A DNA stretch of 64,000 bases from Strigamia acuminata (taxonomy: Eukaryota > Arthropoda > Chilopoda > Geophilomorpha > Linotaeniidae), in assembly GCA_949358305.1 (NCBI GenBank), contig OX442314.1:64737369-64801368 (forward strand), in the 5' to 3' direction. This document shows, piece by piece, positions 21,901-30,719 of this stretch (its first letter is position 1; each line of letters opens with the position of its first letter). Under the pieces are notes generated by a model. The model made no database searches. It saw only the letters and a list, made by a program, of their open reading frames with translations, and had not been told where the DNA came from. Made by a program: the position numbers and the translations under genes.

Positions 21901-24900
21901 TGAAAAGTGTCCTTTTCCGCCGCAGTTGTAACAAACAACTCCTTTTTGCTGCGGCTTTTGCGGATTCGTCGCATAAGCACCAGATGCAGATGCGTCTCCT
22001 GGCGCAGTTCCACCATGAGTTCTGTTGTACTCAGCAAGGAGCCTTTCTTTAACTTTGGCCACTGTAAAGTCGGCCTTGTCCCAGTGGTACACAATGGATT
22101 TTAATGCCTCGTATTCAGGCCCGAGGAAATCCAAATATTGGAACGCGATTTCCTTTTCCGTTAAAGTAATATCCACGTCCTTTAACTCTATCGCCTTCCT
22201 GTCCACCCTAGAAGTGAACACGACCATGTCGTCCCCTGGAAGCATTTGGAGCTGTAAAAACTCCCGGCGTAGCCTGGCTTGTCGCGCCATCGTGGTCGGC
22301 TGGTACGCTGTTTTCAGTGCGTCCCACGCTTCTTTTGCCGTTTTATGTGCGACAGCAACACCTTTCTGCGCTTCTGTGCAGCCGAGACAAATGGAGGAAC
22401 GTGCACGGGATTCACGTGCCTGGAAATCACGCTTTTCCTTCGGGGAGGCCGTTACGGCCAACGCTGGCTCGGTTCCAATTACGTGAGCCCAAACTCCTTG
22501 GTGCTCTAAGTAAAGCTGCATGTCGACGGCCCAAGACTCATAATTTGCGCCGTCTAATTTGCGAATGTTTGCATTAAATGGCTTGGAAAAATCTTCCATC
22601 ACTTCACTGGCCATTATGCGATGCGTAGCACAATACACAAAATCACTTAGAATCACAACACTTGCAAAATATAACACTTAACCCACCAAAAATTAGGCGA
22701 AAAATAATACAATTCCACCCGGGGTACAGCTCAATAAGTGAGCACAACTTCTCCGACTAGTCGCTACAAGGACCTCCGACCGACACACCTGGGGTCGCGG
22801 GAAAATCCCCTTGCTTCGAGCAAGCCTAGCCGAAAATAAGACGACACTAGGCGAATGCCTAAAGGGTGCCGAATATATTAAAGGGCCCAAACAAAACCTT
22901 AATAATATTCACAAATAATTTCGAACCCAAATATATACACTTTTAAGATGTTAAGATGGCAAGTTGATGTGTGAATTGCGGGAGGAATCGTCGCAAGTCC
23001 AACGCTGGCTGCTTGGAGCTCCCTCGGAGCACAGGCGCACACCGGGGTGCTAACCTGTGTGTGTGCGGCAATAATAACCTCGCACACTTCGCGCACGTCC
23101 GCGCCTTCGCAATTGCCGTATTGCAAATTGCGGTTCTTCAATGTCGAATGCACGTGCGTATTCCGTACGCACGGGTTCTCCAACGTCGGTACGTCGTTCG
23201 AGACGTACGTGGTGAACGTTGATCGTTCGTGATGCGAAATATTCGCGATGATCGCCGCCGCACTCGTATCTGGCGAAAAATGCACAAAATCGACGAACTT
23301 CGCCGATAAATTAGTGCTAATGCACGCAAAACACCTCACACTGGTGTAAATAACAAATACAGTTACTTGAAAACGCTCGTAGAATCCAAAAACCGCTGAA
23401 AAACGATGCTGGAAACAGCCAAAACACTTAACACCTGGTCGGCGCCATCTTGGATTCCCGAAAATGTGATCCAGGTTGGGAAAAACAGTTCCGTGTGGTT
23501 TTAGCAGTTTCCTCCTGCTAAATGCCGGATATTTTAACGAAAATATCTTGTCCTCACCGCTAATGATGAAAACGCTGGCCGCTCCACGCTGAAAACCGCT
23601 CAAAATCGTCGAAAAACGAATAATTTCGACTTCGCCGACCCCCGATGTTGGCTGCGCTACTCGGCGACGTGCGGGAAACGTTCCGTGTCGCCCCGCCTCC
23701 GTTTTCCGTGCGTCGTGGCCGTCCGCGACGTGGAAAATCGCCGAAAAATCGCCGAGAATTGCTTTAAATCGACAGGCACTCACCAAAAACGCATGCCTCT
23801 GCTACCACTGTTGGCCTTTAATCTTAAATAAGGTGAGTTGAAGCAACTTTCAAGGTTTTGCATTACTAGCACAAATTGTGCCGCCATCTTTAATGCAGTG
23901 GAAAAACATAAGCAATACAGTATACACGGTTTGAGGTTATTTGACCTCACAAACTATAAGAAGGACAAATCACTATTGTATTCAATTCGATTTGTCCTGT
24001 ACAATGTTTAAACATAAACAACTTAAAACAGAACAAGTTCTTAATACAAAATGCTCATAAGAGCAGACGACAATTAGACAAATCATTATATAAAGGTAAA
24101 TCAGTTGTGGTAACGAAACACGCATTAGATAAAAAGCAATAACAACTGATCTGCAATTCCGGGACATAATACAATGATAAACTAATCGCGTAACAATCGC
24201 GCTAATTCGGAAACGCACGAAGTAATCTCTCCATCGTAAATCGGAACTGACTGTGACAACACTTGTCCCTAAACTTTACATATCAATATGTACCAGTTCT
24301 TCGTCTTGGATCAGTAAATCGTGTCGGTCGGTCGACATGGACGATCGCTTCGGGGCACCTTTGTCAAAGAGGTTCATTCGCCAACTTTTAAGCTTTCCAT
24401 TGAGTACGTCTGCGACGTGTTGGAAGCAGATGTTGAAGTGTTTGGTGAGATTTTGCTCAATCGAGTAAGTGGAGTACCTGTGTAAAATAATTAAAACTAG
24501 TTTAGCAAAAAATGAACAAGCGAATTAGACTACGGTGTGGCCAAAAAAATTATAGTTAATTACAGAATAAAATGAAAGAAAACACTCACCGCAGTTTCGT
24601 GATAGGAGCGGGAGGAATTTTACAACAACCGCTACAAAAGAACTTGGTGTAGCTTTTCCGGTTGGTCCATGTCCGCCCCACACATTCTTCGTGTACCGAA
24701 GAGGAACACGATTTGCAACTCAGTCGCGGACTAGTCGACTTCGCGCAGTAAACACTGTCGCATTTGCTTCCCGTGATGTCTCGTTTCTCGCGATACAAGG
24801 CTGTCTGAAATTTCAGTCAAACACGAACCACCAAATTAATGAGAGCAGCGGAAAGGATCCCTTTCCTTTACCTTGAACGGATCCGGTTTGTCATTGTCCG

Positions 24901-27311
24901 GCGACGACGACGACGACGATGGCGACGACTTTGTAGTGGGAGTCGGCCCGCGTCCACGTATTTGTTTAGCCTCACGTTCGCGTTTGCTCTTCGCAATGCT
25001 AGCAATTAGACCGCAATCGCGCTTCATCCCGCGTCCAGGAGCGGTGCCGCGACCATGTCCGACGCGACCGCCGTCGTTTCCACCGTTTCCATCGCCTTCG
25101 CCTTCGCCTTCGCCTTCGTCTTCGTCTTCGCCTTCGTCTTCGTCGTCTTCGATGTCGCTACTGTCATCGTCGTCGGGTCGTGTCTTCCCGAACAAAAACT
25201 CTAGGGCCCGAGCTTGTCGATTCAAATCGATGGGTTGCTGAAATAAAACAAACAAACAAACAGACGGACAATCGATCAGTCTAGTTGCCCGGGCAGGTCC
25301 TTGGGGCGAGACACTCACGTTCTTCTCCCATTGCGTGTATCCTTCTCGCAACAACTTCATGGTCTTTGGTGTTACCACGATTGCCTAGAGAGAAAATGTC
25401 AATGACAAATAAACCGAATTGTTTTTCCCTCACCTCGTCACCCTTCTTCTTCTTCTCGTTCCCTTGCTGTTGTCGAGCACCACTGTGGTGGGGAGGGGTA
25501 TCACCTCCTCTCTTCGTGCCCTTCCCACTTAGCTTCAGAAATGTGGGCAGTACGTCGAATCTGTGTGTCTCTCGCAAATGATATTGCATAGTTTTTGATC
25601 GTGTGTTGCATAAAGGACAGTCGTCCGCCTTCTTCCTCGTTAACATCAGTGCCTGTTGAAGAAGAGATGAACGATTGAGATGATCACATCAATGAAAATG
25701 GGGGGAAAAAAATAAATAAATAAATAAATAAATTAAATTAATAAACAAGTAAATAAACAAACAAATAAATAAAGAAATACAGTGTAAGCTATGTAGCCCG
25801 GATGTAGGATGGGGCCCAGAAATTTGTCCAGTCCAGGCGATGTTCGTTCTGTAGGGTGTGTACACCTTTTTTTATTTATTTATTTTTTTTATTTTAGTGT
25901 TTTTGTTTTTGTTTTTTTTCTAATTTATTTCATTGGAAAATCGACATTTTTTATTTTTGTCCGAACCACACGGTAATTTTTTCCTTATATGGGATGCACC
26001 GCTTTGCCCGGAATCCGGAAAGGGAAGTCGTCCAAACCAAAGAGTAAATCTAGCATCGCTCCTTATTGGTTGGGCCCGGGCCCGGACAAAATTGTCCGGA
26101 CCACGTAGTTGTCCGGACGGTGTTATGTCCGAGCTACGCAGCTTACATTGTAAATAAAGGCAAACAAACGAATCGCGCGCGTACGCGCTAGGAAATACCC
26201 GACAAAAGTTCTCAAAGTTGCCAACGTGATTGCGCAACAACTCCCTGGCCGGTTTGATTTTTCCAACGTTGTGTATATGCAGCCAGTGATTACATATGTC
26301 GGCTTTGGGGCCCTTCGGGGCTTGGTTTTTGTCGGGACACAACCAACACACCCCATTTCTCGTATCGATGACAGGTTTGTCCTAAACGAGAAAGATGATT
26401 GAACGAACAAACGAACGAACGAATGAGCTGATTGATTGTCGTCGTTGTTACCTTAAGGTGGTCGTAGGACGACCAAATAGCCTGTTGCGACGCACTAGTG
26501 GTCACGCGTTGCGATGTACTTGCGGTCATGTGTTGCGATGTACTGGCGGTCGTGAGTCTTTCTTCGATTACACTCAACCTTTGATTAAGGGTGCGTAATT
26601 CTTCCGCAATTTGTGTGTATTTAGTCCCACGTCCCTCTTCTTGCTGGTACAAGAAATCTACGCGTGTTTTTAGAACCGTTACATCCTCTGTTCTCGGCAT
26701 CGTCGACGTGAGTCTGCCGTCATCGAGTCTAGTGGGGGGGGGGGGGGGGGAGGAATAAAAAAATAAATAAACGATTAAATAGAATAACAAATAAATCATC
26801 GCGAGTTACTAGCATCGAGCGCCAAAAAAAAAAAAAAACGGATCGCAATTCGCACGCTTTGAGCCGCGCGTTATATGCGCGCGCTATAGATGTAAACCGC
26901 GCGATAACTTCTTCGGTGCGATTCAAATCAAACAATTTGCGTTTCTACTCACCGTTCTTGTTTTTCTTGTAGTTTGTCTGCATCGGGTGCCTCGTTGTCC
27001 TCGAATAAAATAAGACTTTTGTTCAGATTCGCCCACTCGTCATCTTCTCTTGTCAAAATTTTCGTTGCCTCGGCTTCATCATTTTTGGTTGTGGTTTTCT
27101 CCAATTTGTCGCCCACTTCCATCAAAATTTGCACCTTCTCGGCACCATTCTCCGTCGAGGATCTTATCGTCTCGTCGTCCTTTTTCGTCAAAACGCGCGT
27201 CTTCTTGACGCTTTTTTTCGTCCGATTTTTCCGGTCATCTTCGTCGTTGCTTCCTCTTTGTGTTCTCGTTTCGGAATCGCTGTCGTCGTCATCTCTGTGC
27301 TGGATATCCAT
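9938..27311 (-). CDS. zinc-finger/PHD-like host protein, nine exons, last intron holds nested copia elements
   Basis: Exons (minus): 27311-26953, 26728-26452, 26381-26199, 25652-25434, 25384-25319, 25237-24872, 24804-24590, 24477-24294 and 10189-9938. All eight junctions agree in phase; 2121 nt give 706 residues. In order the product shows a charged N-terminus, a short coiled coil, a C2H2-like finger (CWLC plus H-x4-H, exon 3), a second C2H2 finger (CPLC plus HLRETH, exon 4), and a long Asp/Glu/Gly run followed by basic and Ser runs (exon 6). A C4HC3-like cluster follows (exon 7: CDSVYC, CKSC, HEEC, CSGC), resembling a PHD finger. The last two exons have no known motif. The N-terminus is uncertain: an ATG near 27469 could splice to 27347. 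The final intron holds about 14 kb of retrotransposons, and its donor coincides with the target duplication. Probably a nuclear DNA- or chromatin-binding protein; family not recognised. Confidence 0.7.
10190..10304. repeat. CAAA microsatellite in last intron of the zinc-finger gene
   Basis: About 11 tandem CAAA/ACAA units at 10226-10274 lie between the last exon's acceptor and the copia A insertion point. Confidence 0.85.
10310..10789 (-). repeat. copia A 3' LTR
   Basis: 480 bp, the same as 23809-24288. On the element strand it begins TATTGATATG and ends GGCCAACA, so its 5' terminus is not the usual TG. Confidence 0.95.
10809..14658 (-). CDS. pol: copia A pol portion: protease-integrase-RT-RNase H
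   Basis: The 3' part of the copia A polyprotein, cut off from gag by copia B. In order: the aspartic protease motif YVDTGATDHF near the start; a GAG-pre-integrase segment with a WHGRMAHLH histidine motif; the integrase catalytic core with HMDVW, RTDKGGEF and the downstream Glu in a MNSVAERANR context; a Pro-rich linker; reverse transcriptase starting at a GSKWIYKIKRD stretch with the catalytic YVDDLV box near 11750-11770; and an RNase H ending in the MESEFVAIVDG region and a C-terminal ADLLTKWLARPRL motif. No internal stop is seen over about 1280 codons. It lacks its own initiation context because translation would begin in gag. Confidence 0.95.
14654..14658. other. target-site duplication of copia B, left copy
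   Basis: CAATA, matched by 21726-21730 on the other side of copia B. Confidence 0.9.
14659..15152 (+). repeat. copia B 5' LTR
   Basis: 494 bp with TG...CA termini; matches 21232-21725. Confidence 0.95.
15155..15166 (+). promoter_or_regulatory. copia B primer-binding site (initiator tRNA-Met 3' end)
   Basis: TGGTAGCAGAGG is complementary to the 3' end of animal initiator tRNA-Met. Comparable sites occur in copia A (23807-23796) and copia C (36460-36445). Confidence 0.85.
15167..16427 (+). other. copia B leader, about 1.26 kb
   Basis: Untranslated leader between primer site and gag. It is CG-rich and carries sense-strand open frames of 136 codons (15223-15633) and 220 codons (15656-16318) with no recognised domain. 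Confidence 0.7.
16428..19514 (+). CDS. gag-pol: copia B gag-protease-integrase polyprotein
   Basis: 1028 residues from the ATG at 16428. In order: a copia-type gag with an N-terminal LDGTNYATWAVQIQLLL segment; the CCHC knuckle CFTCGGTGHFAREC near residue 236; the protease motif WYVDTGATDHF near residue 325; the integrase zinc region WHSRMGHLN; HMDVW; and a catalytic core with KTDNGGEF near residue 695 and a MNSVAERANR context for the last acidic residue. An acidic and Pro-rich linker follows. The frame ends at a TGA just where homology to copia A continues in the +1 frame, so reverse transcriptase is severed from the rest. Confidence 0.95.
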   Translation: MASNRHDDYKDVKKLDGTNYATWAVQIQLLLKYNGVWGHVNGTEPKLPDTATAKEKREFNVREDKAMSTLCMSCAEPQQVIAVACPTAAKVWEALKAAYQPTTRARRARLRREFLNLKLLENEEMLVFTGRVDRKVTELKDVKIDVSDEFLAFQYLDLLPPQYEAVKQTAYHWGDAEFTAQNVKDRLLGEYNRLYEQNNEFGVVQSAVDNANAFFGKSNWKPRGKTSNSAGFQRGTCFTCGGTGHFARECPSPPKQGTVASNVSSPAQSKRGGGRGKGRGKSQQRANLTQIHTFEDEPLTLYSAVLDEAPAQPLSLVSHGQFDSQWYVDTGATDHFSFNRNWFSEYKPLSNFSVLQGEGKSKIEGVGNIILTSLYGNKQRKITLENVYYAPKFRKNLISLGRTDEAGLCTFVKNGKMSIYMNKIEEPSITAVRTSDRLYKVSCRIEAKNVNTAALTAQQNAAAVLDLIKSSVKDEKFVQPLQTMLNYKSALLNSSSKSDKGKSAPNLIAQVSETTKTNAPTAITLTKTGNEVQIPPANSPQANANAKVNGNLTKVTVKNKEQPQTMDTWHSRMGHLNAKGISHLEKLEDVFGISISDRNLSTCDACACAKSTRASFPPIIAISTKEILSLVHMDVWGASQEPSLGGANFYFILVDDYSRYMWIITMKTKGEVLGHFKRWLTEIERTTGKKVKCIKTDNGGEFISRNWDDYASKIGLKCIRTNAYSPEMNSVAERANRTIVSGVRALMIENSFPYPLWAELATTVVYLKNRFPHAGIEGKTPYTVFFDKKLSLRHIKCIGSKTFVHIPSQVRKGKLQGRAWAGALIGYAISTRGYRIWDPIRNQVFASKHVRIFEDSFWYEVGKRLHHPQSGHKEPEYFGGSPSETEDDDDDSIAPAEEAEEEVQEVVVVPPPAQPPAQPPAPKAKPALPTTPKPAFRPELRPQVKQATQLPAVETTAEDLVGDDERGGDNPIEEIGGAKGDDGEFFNVYPEDDEEVELPPGIQARRGSGKRGKVKETPDPMLLPLGKS
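19510..21213 (+). CDS. pol: copia B reverse transcriptase-RNase H, out of frame with the upstream ORF
   Basis: Continuation of the polyprotein in the +1 frame relative to the upstream ORF. Homology to copia A resumes within a few codons of the upstream stop. The first ATG of this frame is at 19546. It shows the GTKWIYKMKRD start of reverse transcriptase, the catalytic YVDDIV box near 20260, and an RNase H with MESEFLAVVDG and ADVLTKWLAKPRL near its end. The run GGGGAAAAG at 19502-19510 is the likely site of a one-base insertion; a skip of one base there restores the frame. A nonsense frameshift in a young copy is more likely than programmed recoding, because copia A has no break at this point. 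Confidence 0.9.
   Translation, partial: VDVVYFSPNEDKLRSRTDVARWCDGEGFAYDPSLFDFKTSDGEEPLPFAGFCAVEPDTYEEAIGGINKPYWEGAMKDEIDIFDEREVYRKIDKPKDVQLLGTKWIYKMKRDHTGVIRRYRARLVAQGFKQKPGIDFTEVFSPVVNFVLVIVFFCTLVVLKGWRDVHIDIKAAYLYGDLDTVQYCEVPKGYRTSKNRHKCWMLLKALYGLHQSGRMWYQVLHDRLLQLGFVPMLGLNCVYSLDNEAVIVFYVDDIVLFSRDDYVEKCVLKWIRSFFDIVDLGPVTLLLGIEFDRSGGRIRIHQRRYIEKLCKMYGVDPCHRVKVPGTPGTMIQKVKVGERVNTSFPYRNLVGSLLFVASRTRPDILFSVIALSQYNETHSARHVGMLMQILRYLGNTPDYAIDLSNCKNDSLTVYTDASFALDQDKRRSFGGHIVYLGGVPISWNCHKQTMTSLSIMESEFLAVVDGVKDIIWLHRLYDADIMFCVDRATPCVYADSMPAIQYTKNRIENRANKHIDVKLHFVRDWFEKGTFSIKHIAGVLNVADVLTKWLAKPRLNTLCEHIFVVNK
21232..21725 (+). repeat. copia B 3' LTR
   Basis: 494 bp, same as the 5' LTR, followed by the CAATA duplication at 21726-21730. 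Confidence 0.95.
21726..22614 (-). CDS. gag: copia A gag portion
   Basis: Begins at the ATG at 22614; an in-frame ATG at 22677 is less likely because the gag homology starts after 22614. It shows the copia gag N-terminal block (KLDGANYESWAVDMQLYL), a helical capsid-like region, and one CCHC zinc knuckle (CYNCGGKGHFSRDC), then a basic Arg/Gly-rich stretch. The frame is cut by the copia B insertion at 21726-21730 and resumes at 14658 in the same phase. The few codons after the cut in the present sequence are copia B LTR. Confidence 0.9.
22615..23795 (-). other. copia A leader with a 295-codon sense ORF
   Basis: Leader between primer site and gag on the element strand. A sense open frame runs from the ATG at 23786 to a stop at 22899 with no recognised domain. 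The only domain-like feature is a scatter of Cys and His without spacing. Confidence 0.6.
23796..23807 (-). promoter_or_regulatory. copia A primer-binding site (initiator tRNA-Met 3' end)
   Basis: TGGTAGCAGAGG on the minus strand, one base after the 5' LTR. Confidence 0.85.
23809..24288 (-). repeat. copia A 5' LTR
   Basis: 480 bp, identical by eye to 10310-10789. It is immediately preceded on the element strand by the GTACA target copy that is also the host intron's first bases. Confidence 0.95.
25780..26150. mobile_element. MITE with TA target duplication (Tc1/mariner-like ends)
   Basis: A 371-bp non-coding insertion in an intron of the zinc-finger gene. Its ends are inverted repeats of about 24 bp: CAGTGTAAGCTATGTAGCCC on the left and CAATGTAAGCTGCGTAGCTC read inward from the right. 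A TA dinucleotide flanks both sides (25778-25779 and 26151-26152). The interior has GTCCGGAC-type palindromes. The CAGTG ends and TA duplication suggest the Tc1/mariner superfamily; no transposase is present. Confidence 0.7.
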
Positions 27312-28120
27312 CTCGTCGACCAACTGGCTATCCGAGTACACCGACACCTGACTATCTATCGGTTGACCATCTATATCCGATCTCTGGCTGTCGGTCGTAT
27401 TCTATTTCTTCGTTCCCTTTAACTTCTTCCTCGCTACCTTCTGGTTTTTTTTCTTTTTCTGTTTCTCCATTTTTTTTCCAGTCCGCACACCTGTACAGAA
27501 ATTCACATTTCGTCAATAAGCGTATGCGCGTATCTCTCTCCTTCTATTACTATTATTATTATTATTACTATTATTATCACTATTATTGCTTTTACCGGTA
27601 TTACTATTATTATTATTATTGTTATTGTCAAGTGAATAAATGAGCGAACAAATCGGTAAACAATGGCGGTTATTGTGTTACAATACGGGGTTTCCCCGCC
27701 CGTGCTCGCATCGTGTTTTCACTCGTTTATCCCCGACCGCCTGTTTAGTCGTTTGTTTGTTTCCCTGTCTATCCATCTATCTATCTATCTATCTATCTAT
27801 CTGTCAGTCAGTCAGTCAGTCAGTCAGTCAGTCAGTCAGTCGGCTAAATTAAAATATGGTGGTCGGGGAAACCGACTATTTTCTCACCTTGCAGATAAAA
27901 CGCTCGAACGTATCGATACACACGCGTGTTTCACGAAATGGAGTGTGGCGCAATAGATAAAAATCTTTCTTCCTTTTTTGTTGCGCGTCGTGATACCTTG
28001 ACGTAACTGCGACAACGTGAATAGGTGAGGGGGAGGGATTTTGGTACTGTAAGTAGTGCGAGTGTCTATTTTCAAACAAACGAGCGAGTGGAGAGACGAT
28101 TCACGCATTCACTCGACCGC

Positions 28121-28173
28121 CCGCCCGTGCGCGTGCGTACATTACATTAGCATGTGCACACGCGCACGGGCGG
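28121..28173. repeat. GC-rich perfect inverted repeat (hairpin)
   Basis: A 15-bp perfect stem (CCGCCCGTGCGCGTG at 28121-28135 with its complement at 28159-28173) around a 23-nt loop. Confidence 0.8.
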
Positions 28174-30090
28174 GAGACCCCGTGCATCGCCATCACTTTT
28201 TAATTTTTAACAAGCATGCGAGGTGGTCTTCATTGCGTTGTGTGGGTTTTCTGGACCAAACTCGACGTGTGTAATCGACCAATTTGTTTTATTTTCACAC
28301 AACGAACAGACGAATGAAGAAACAAACAAAGAAAGAAGCGGCATTCATTTAACACATACTTTGTGATTGTTTTGGCATTTTTTGGCACGTCGAGACAGAC
28401 TTAATCACGCCGCTCTAAAACTATCCGTGCAGTTTCAAACTCTGTTTGGTTTTGTTTGGTTTGGGTTTTTCTTCCCCCCCCCCTCTCCCCTACGTTTTAT
28501 TTGCATCTACAAGTATTTGCTTCTCATTAAATTACGTTTATTCATTTTCTCTTTCTTTCCAAATGGGTAAACAGAAGACCTCGGCTAGACGCGTGTACCC
28601 GGCGCGTTGTTACTACGCGCGCGACCGAAGTGACTGGCCCAGCGTCTTGACCAATTATTAATTCAAATGTTAATTTTTTATTTCGCTCTTCTTCTACCAA
28701 CTGTCTTGCGCCGAGACCGCCGGTGTAGAGGCAGTGGCATCGCGCGCGGATTTGGTCGGACGGATTGTCGCGGCCATCCGCTTCGCGTTTATGTTGGAGG
28801 ACCTAAACTCGTTTTTGGACGATTGCCTTGGCGGTCGGTATGGTGGCGGAATCGACCACGGTGGCGGAATCGACCACGGTGGCGTGCAGGGAGATGGAGA
28901 TGGAGGAGCCCCGAAACCATCCGAGAAGCTTTGCGTGCAGTGGCGGCGGCCACCTCGGTGGCCACCGCAATCGAATGCGTCGTTGGATTTGTCAATTTTT
29001 TTCTATTTTCATTCCAATTTTTACTCCAATTTTTTTATTCAATTTCTATTACAATTTTCATTCGATTTTTATTCAATTTTTGTTTCAATCTTTATTCAAT
29101 TTTTATTCAGATTTTCTCTCTAATTTTCGATTTGTTTTGTTTGTCTGTTTTGTTAAATAGAAAAATAAAATAAAATAAACAAATCTTTGGATTTTTTATG
29201 TGGGCGTGTTTGAGTGGCGGTGGAGAAAATGGGATTATCTAGACCAAAAGAGAGAACAACGTGAGCACCCTGTTTGGTTACGTAATTGCTAGGGGCCACG
29301 CACATTCCAAGAAGGAGGGTAATAAAGAAAGGTCGTGTAAAGGCGATAAAAAAGGTAGACGTTTTGTTCCGCAACATCGCCCAAACGATAGAATAAACAA
29401 GCGGACGGATGGGCAGGGAGAAGAAAAGCACGCGCGCGATCAAACGCGGTGGGTAAAATGTCAGTTGATTCTATTAGTCAGTCCTGGTCGAGGAGCATGC
29501 TGTCTTTAACGATTGAATCGAGGATGGCACAAAGGAGATTCCGTACCTTGTGTGAGACAAGGTCTCCCATTGAAATCTGAAAATTTAAATCTGCAGTGGT
29601 GCGCCCCTGTCGGTTGAGCGAACGATTGAGACGAGTGGTCGAGGTTATCCGCAGCAGCCAACTATTGTTTATTTTTTAACACACATCCATGTCTGCCCCT
29701 ATTCATTGCGACGCGTCTAACCGACACATTTGGTTGGCCGGTGACTGCGCAACGCAGCGAGTCTGGGACATGAGACCAGACAGACACCGAAACCCTCCGG
29801 ATCCCCGCGAAGGTCCGAAACGAACGGTTTGGAAGTGCTCGTGAATCTGGCGAACGCGGTGATATGAATTCGCGTCATTTAGGACGATGCGACGCGCACC
29901 GAGAGATGAAATTTAAATCGTAAACCGATCGAAACGTTTACGATCTTCGTTTCACACAACACCTAATACGACAATGCAATTAATGGTTGGAGTACACGAT
30001 GTGAAATTAATTTCACGAATCGGGGAATCAATTTCTATTTTCTTCTCTCTACGTATCATTTTTATCCTGTAGTCTTTGTGCGTCTTTTCG

Positions 30091-30315
30091 TTTTTTCCTT
30101 GAAATCAGGTTTTCGTGAAACCTGATCCTGGGGTTATCCATGCGTCACATCCGTCTGGTAGGTTATTTTTTCCTCGAAATCAGGTTTTCGTGAAACCTGA
30201 CCCTGGGGTTATCCACGCGTCACATCTGACCGGTATGTTGTTTTTTTCTTCGAAATCAGGTTTTCGTGAAACTTGATCCTGGGGTTATTCACGCGTCACA
30301 TCCGCCCGGTAGGTT
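30091..30315. repeat. three tandem copies of a 75-bp repeat
   Basis: Three imperfect direct copies start near 30091, 30165 and 30240. Each contains a small hairpin ATCAGGTTTTCGTGAAACCTGAT-like core followed by CCTGGGGTTAT and CGTCACATC. Confidence 0.85.
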
Positions 30316-30719
30316 CACGACGCGCGATCACGAGATAATATTGTTTGCCGACGCGCGCATCATATTCGAGCGTGCGTGTAGCCCGTTCCCCGCGATCACA
30401 TTGCGACGCAAAGTCGTCCACGACTCCAATATGCATCCGCGCGTGGTCGCGCTGCAATACGGAATGCGCTCACGACTCCAATGCACGGTTTTTGGGCGTT
30501 TATTAAACATTTTTTGACGTTATTACGTGTGATCGCGCGTATATTTTGTTGACGAGAAAGAAAAAAAAAAATTCCTCAAAAGCCGGACCAAGGTTTCGAT
30601 ACAGTACGCTAATTTATCTTTTATTTTTGCAATGTGTGCGCGTCCAATACAAGCATAAAACTAGCGCGAGAATACCGCGATGGACGACCGATCGCAACTG
30701 CCGTTCCGCATGGCGTTTG

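Larger units (their letters stand above)
10310..24288 (-). mobile_element. Ty1/copia retrotransposon A (interrupted by copia B)
   Basis: A full-length copia-type element in minus orientation. Its two 480-bp LTRs (24288-23809 as 5' and 10789-10310 as 3') look identical by eye. The 5-bp target duplication TGTAC is at 10305-10309 and 24289-24293. A primer-binding site for the 3' end of initiator tRNA-Met follows the 5' LTR, and the purine tract CCAGAGGGGG precedes the 3' LTR. Copia B sits inside gag. Apart from that insertion I see no stop or frameshift, and the frame runs on across the insertion point, so A was probably coding-competent when B landed. It is in the same orientation as its host gene. 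Confidence 0.95.
27312..30714. other. intergenic region, no confident gene
   Basis: This lies upstream of the zinc-finger gene and downstream of copia C. It holds ATT repeats (27547-27626), ATCT then CAGT repeats (27775-27841), a strong hairpin (28121-28173) and a threefold 75-bp repeat (30091-30315). A short plus frame at 28564-28662 (ATGGGTAAACAG...) and a Gly/Ala-rich plus stretch at 28730-28990 look protein-like in composition. They have competing frames and no confirmable splice sites, so I leave them uncalled. Confidence 0.4.

Noticed and set aside
24873-25241. Plus-strand 122-codon Ser/Pro-rich frame opposite the zinc-finger gene
   Set aside because: It is the complement of the Asp/Glu/Gly and Ser runs of exon 6 of the minus-strand gene.
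28564-29123. A possible plus-strand gene (short Arg/Tyr-rich frame, then a Gly/Ala-rich stretch)
   Set aside because: Composition is suggestive, but two frames compete, the region runs into AT-rich repeats, and no splice junction could be checked by phase.
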